From: JADKAC01 sp964492065
GTDB taxonomy: Bacteria; Bacteroidota; Bacteroidia; Chitinophagales; BACL12
Assembly (NCBI GenBank): GCA_964492065.1
Contig: CAZBHH010000004.1
Coordinates: 83,565 to 147,564 of the forward strand
Direction: 5' to 3'
Length of the DNA: 64,000 nt
Of the stretch, positions 61,620-64,000 are shown piece after piece. Position 1 is the first letter of the stretch. Each line of letters starts with the position of its first letter. The notes beneath the pieces are model-generated. The model saw only the letters and a program-made list of their open reading frames with translations. It made no database searches and had not been told where the DNA came from. The position numbers were made by a program, and so were the translations under genes.

Positions 61620-61659
61620 GCACATCATCACCATTATTTAACTTTTAAAACATTTATCT

Positions 61660-64000
61660 ATGAAACAGACTTTACCCATTTGGAGAATGTGTCTTATGTT
61701 GACTGCATTCATCCTCATGAGTATTATTGGGTTCAGCCAGGCGTCGATAAGCACTTGCTGTTCAACGACGATTTGCGAAGGAGACTCCGTAATACTCACG
61801 TCAAGCCCTGGGTACGGATATCTGTGGAGTAACGGTGCGACCACCCCTTCTATAGTCGTGTATGATTCGGGTGATTATACTGTTACTGTAACAGATGCAG
61901 ACGGTAATACCAGCACTTCGCCGGCCGTTACCGTTACTGTAAATCCGCTGCCCGTAGGTAGCATTAGCCCCGCTGGGCCCATTACCCTTTGTAAGGGCGA
62001 AACCACTGAATTAACAGCCAGTGGCGGCGTTTCTTACGTATGGAGCAATGGCGCTACCACATCCTCTATTACCGTTGACAAAACCGGCTCTTATTACGTG
62101 GAAATAACCAATGAATTTGGTTGTAGCGTAACGCTCGGCCCGGTTGAAGTTACGGTTAATCCCAAACCGTTAGCCTATATCACAGCAGGTGATTGTAACT
62201 TCTGTGAAGGCGGATCGGTGACACTGACCTCTTCCCCCGGTAGCTCCTATTTGTGGAATACAGGGGAAACAACCCAATCCATTGAAGTAACTACAAGTGG
62301 TTCCTATGAAGTAACCGTAACAAATGCGTATGGCTGCTCTAAGACTTCCAATTCAGTTACTGTAACGGTTTATGAAAATCCCGAACCTGTTATTAGCGCA
62401 GATGGTCCGACAGAATTTTGTGATGGTGGTTCTGTTACTTTGACTTCTTCTGCTGCTGCTTCCTATTTGTGGAGTACAGGTGAAACTACCCAATCCATAA
62501 CAGTGGACGGAACCGGTTGTTATTCCGTTACCGTAACCAGTGAAGATGGCTGTGAGGGTTCTGATACGATTTGTGTAACCGAATACCCGAATCCCGTATG
62601 TTCAATTGAAGGTATTTTGGAAATTTGTACCGGTGAGTGCACTACTTTAACTGCACCTGAAGGATATACCTATTCCTGGAGCACCGGCGCCACCACTCAA
62701 TCCATTGAAGTGTGTGCAGGCGGTGTTTACTCCGTAACAATTACTAACGAGTACGGTTGCTCAAGCACATGCGAGGTTGAAGTAATCGAGCATGAAATAC
62801 CCGATGTACATATCGAAGCTGACGGCCCGACAGAATTCTGCGAAGGCGGATCCGTAGTATTGACTGCGCATCCGAACGGACCGGGCTATACTTATGAGTG
62901 GAGATTTGACGACGGCAGCGGCTGGGTGACCATTGGTTACGACTACTGGATCACAGCTACCGAACCCGGTTTATACCACGTGCGTGTAACCAGCGAATAC
63001 GGTTGCGAGTCCGAGTGTGAACCGATCGAGATTATCGTTCATGAGAACCCGGTATGTGCAATAACCGGCGATCTGGAAATATGTGAAGGTGAAACCACTA
63101 CACTGACAGCCAGCGGCGGCGGTACATATCTGTGGAACACCGGCGAAACCACCGCATCCATTGAGGTGAGCACCGCAGGTGTGTACAGCGTTACCGTTAC
63201 CAACGAATACGGTTGTACCAGTTCATGTGAAGTTGAAGTAATCGTTTACGATACACCTGACCCGCTGGTAACAGCCGATGCGCCGATCCCTTATTGTGAA
63301 GGACAAATAGTTACGCTTTGTGCGGAACCCGACGGGTTGACCTATTTGTGGAGTACAGGTGAAACCACACAATGTATAGAAGTGTCCATTGGCGGCACCT
63401 ATGACGTTACCGTAACTAATGAATATGGATGTAGCGCATCAACAGATGAAGACGTTACCATATTCCACCCGATACCTGAAGATGTTGAAATCACCATTGA
63501 TGGAGACACCATTATTTGTGAAGGCGAATGCGCAACATTAACTGCTACTGCTGTAGGAGACGGACCGTTTACTTATGTATGGACTACCGGTGAAACTACC
63601 GAATCCATCACAGTATGCGACGGAGGTACTTATGGCGTGGTTGTTACCACTATATCCGGATGTGCTGCGGATACAGAGTACATCAATATTATTGAGAGCG
63701 ATATACCGGTATGTTCAATAGAGGGCGACCTTGAAATATGTACCGGCGAGTGTACAACACTGACAGCACCTGCAGGATACAGCTATTCCTGGAGCACCGG
63801 CGCCACCACTCAATCCATTGAAGTGTGTGCAGGCGGTGTTTACTCCGTAACAATTACTAACGAGTACGGTTGCTCAAGTACTTGTGAAGTTGAGGTAATT
63901 GAACACGAGAATCCGGTATGTTCAATAGACGGCGATCTTGAAATCTGTACCGGCGAGTGCACTACATTGACAGCGCCTGCGGGTTACAGTTATGTATGGA
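61660..64000 (+). CDS. Giant secreted Ig-like repeat protein, 3'-truncated by window edge
   Basis: The frame is open from the ATG at 61660 to the window end (780 codons visible). A signal peptide (about 1-27, ending GFSQ) is followed from about residue 39 by Ig-like repeats of about 70-80 residues. Each starts C-E/T-G-E/G, has a core W-S/N-T-G-E/A-T-T-x-S-I, and ends Y-x-V-T-V-T-N-E-Y-G-C. Ten are complete and an eleventh is cut. Repeat 6 is divergent (it lacks the W-x-T-G core). Conserved Cys at both ends suggests a disulfide in each repeat. The C-terminus is missing; a T9SS type B sorting domain is expected by analogy with 41824-43683 but cannot be seen. It is probably a surface adhesin or filament protein. 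Confidence 0.88.
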   Translation, partial: MKQTLPIWRMCLMLTAFILMSIIGFSQASISTCCSTTICEGDSVILTSSPGYGYLWSNGATTPSIVVYDSGDYTVTVTDADGNTSTSPAVTVTVNPLPVGSISPAGPITLCKGETTELTASGGVSYVWSNGATTSSITVDKTGSYYVEITNEFGCSVTLGPVEVTVNPKPLAYITAGDCNFCEGGSVTLTSSPGSSYLWNTGETTQSIEVTTSGSYEVTVTNAYGCSKTSNSVTVTVYENPEPVISADGPTEFCDGGSVTLTSSAAASYLWSTGETTQSITVDGTGCYSVTVTSEDGCEGSDTICVTEYPNPVCSIEGILEICTGECTTLTAPEGYTYSWSTGATTQSIEVCAGGVYSVTITNEYGCSSTCEVEVIEHEIPDVHIEADGPTEFCEGGSVVLTAHPNGPGYTYEWRFDDGSGWVTIGYDYWITATEPGLYHVRVTSEYGCESECEPIEIIVHENPVCAITGDLEICEGETTTLTASGGGTYLWNTGETTASIEVSTAGVYSVTVTNEYGCTSSCEVEVIVYDTPDPLVTADAPIPYCEGQIVTLCAEPDGLTYLWSTGETTQCIEVSIGGTYDVTVTNEYGCSASTDEDVTIFHPIPEDVEITIDGDTIICEGECATLTATAVGDGPFTYVWTTGETTESITVCDGGTYGVVVTTISGCAADTEYINIIESDIPVCSIEGDLEICTGECTTLTAPAGYSYSWSTGATTQSIEVCAGGVYSVTITNEYGCSSTCEVEVIEHENPVCSIDGDLEICTGECTTLTAPAGYSYVW
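62671..62765 (+). repeat. 95-nt segment identical to 63784-63878
   Basis: Part of repeat 5. It is identical base for base to the matching part of repeat 10, 1113 nt away. Confidence 0.9.
63784..63878 (+). repeat. 95-nt segment identical to 62671-62765
   Basis: Part of repeat 10. The identity covers synonymous sites, while flanking codons differ (e.g. AGCACATGCGAGG against AGTACTTGTGAAG). Confidence 0.9.

Larger units (their letters stand above)
61260..61659. other. Structured A+T-rich intergenic stretch upstream of the Ig-repeat gene
   Basis: About 400 nt between divergent scpB and the giant repeat gene. It holds the scpB -7 element (61264-61271), an inverted repeat (61383-61414), a hairpin (61461-61486) and the promoter of the repeat gene (61590-61619). 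No supported gene lies in it; the 80-codon frame starting at 61590 is in a different frame from the repeat gene, overlaps its start and shows no family features. Confidence 0.65.
61774..64000 (+). repeat. Tandem Ig-like coding repeats (10 complete, 1 partial)
   Basis: In-frame repeats with a period of about 200-235 nt; neighbours 10 and 11 are 207 nt apart. The most similar pair (repeats 5 and 10) share 95 identical nucleotides. Confidence 0.85.

Noticed and set aside
61590..61832. 80-codon frame at the start of the giant repeat gene
   Set aside because: It is out of frame with the repeat protein, has no family features, and ends inside the first repeat, while the other frame gives a signal peptide and a continuous repeat structure.
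61774..64000. Regularly spaced repeats as a possible CRISPR array
   Set aside because: The period is about 200-235 nt, the units are diverged and stay in frame, and they encode Ig-like domains.
1..64000. tRNA, rRNA, insertion sequence, prophage or integrative element
   Set aside because: No cloverleaf-like sequence, rRNA segment, transposase, integrase or terminal repeat was recognised by eye; a tRNA scan would settle the tRNA question.

Overview
The window is chromosomal DNA from a member of the Bacteroidota. The evidence is the set of lineage markers: a gliding-motility lipoprotein (GldH), a PorP/SprF outer-membrane protein, at least eight proteins with type IX secretion system (T9SS) C-terminal sorting domains, the complete MoxR-DUF58-BatABCDE operon, DUF4292 and DUF4837 lipoproteins, and TAnnTTTG-type -7 promoter elements in place of the E. 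coli consensus. Shine-Dalgarno motifs are mostly absent. The family cannot be fixed from the sequence; a gliding or surface-attached lineage related to Chitinophagales or Saprospirales is a reasonable guess. No tRNA, rRNA, CRISPR array, insertion sequence or prophage was seen.

Layout. 1-2.1 kb: end of an ABC-2 permease, then a convergent hypothetical protein. 2.3-7 kb: two tandem paralogous secreted proteins (propeller-like repeats, dockerin-like calcium loops, T9SS type A tail). 7.1-11.1 kb: asnS, rpoN and a PAP2-like membrane protein. 11.3-20.3 kb: a minus-strand operon moxR > DUF58 > membrane protein > batA > batB > batC > batD > batE, followed by a TonB-like protein. 20.5-25.3 kb: OsmC, a 6-pyruvoyl-tetrahydropterin-synthase homologue, the holB-ricT-gldH cluster and xth. 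25.4-29.1 kb: a T9SS-secreted sulfatase and PorP/SprF. 29.2-36 kb: a minus-strand envelope cluster flippase > dut > nucleotidyltransferase > TPR lipoprotein > DUF4292 > EnvC-like protein. 36.3-43.7 kb: three T9SS type B surface proteins. 43.8-45.7 kb: a secreted VWA protein. 46-50.4 kb: tatA-gatA-lytic transglycosylase-DUF4837. 50.5-58.3 kb: glycine-rich T9SS protein, kbl, tag, secreted CotH-like protein, and an M2 (ACE-like) peptidase. 58.5-61.3 kb: recA, then scpB and rluB, which overlap by 110 nt. 61.66 kb to the end: the 5' part of a giant Ig-like repeat protein that runs off the window.

Themes. About a quarter of the window encodes exported T9SS cargo, and the export or cell-surface side is represented by PorP/SprF, GldH, TatA and a TonB-like protein. 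One Ig-like repeat (core W-S/N-T-G-E/D-T-T) recurs in several of these cargo proteins and is amplified in the giant protein at the right edge. Housekeeping genes for replication, repair and translation (holB, recA, tag, xth, asnS, gatA, rluB, scpB) lie between the surface genes. Many genes have a TAnnTTTG element only 3-10 nt before the start codon, which suggests leaderless or nearly leaderless mRNAs.
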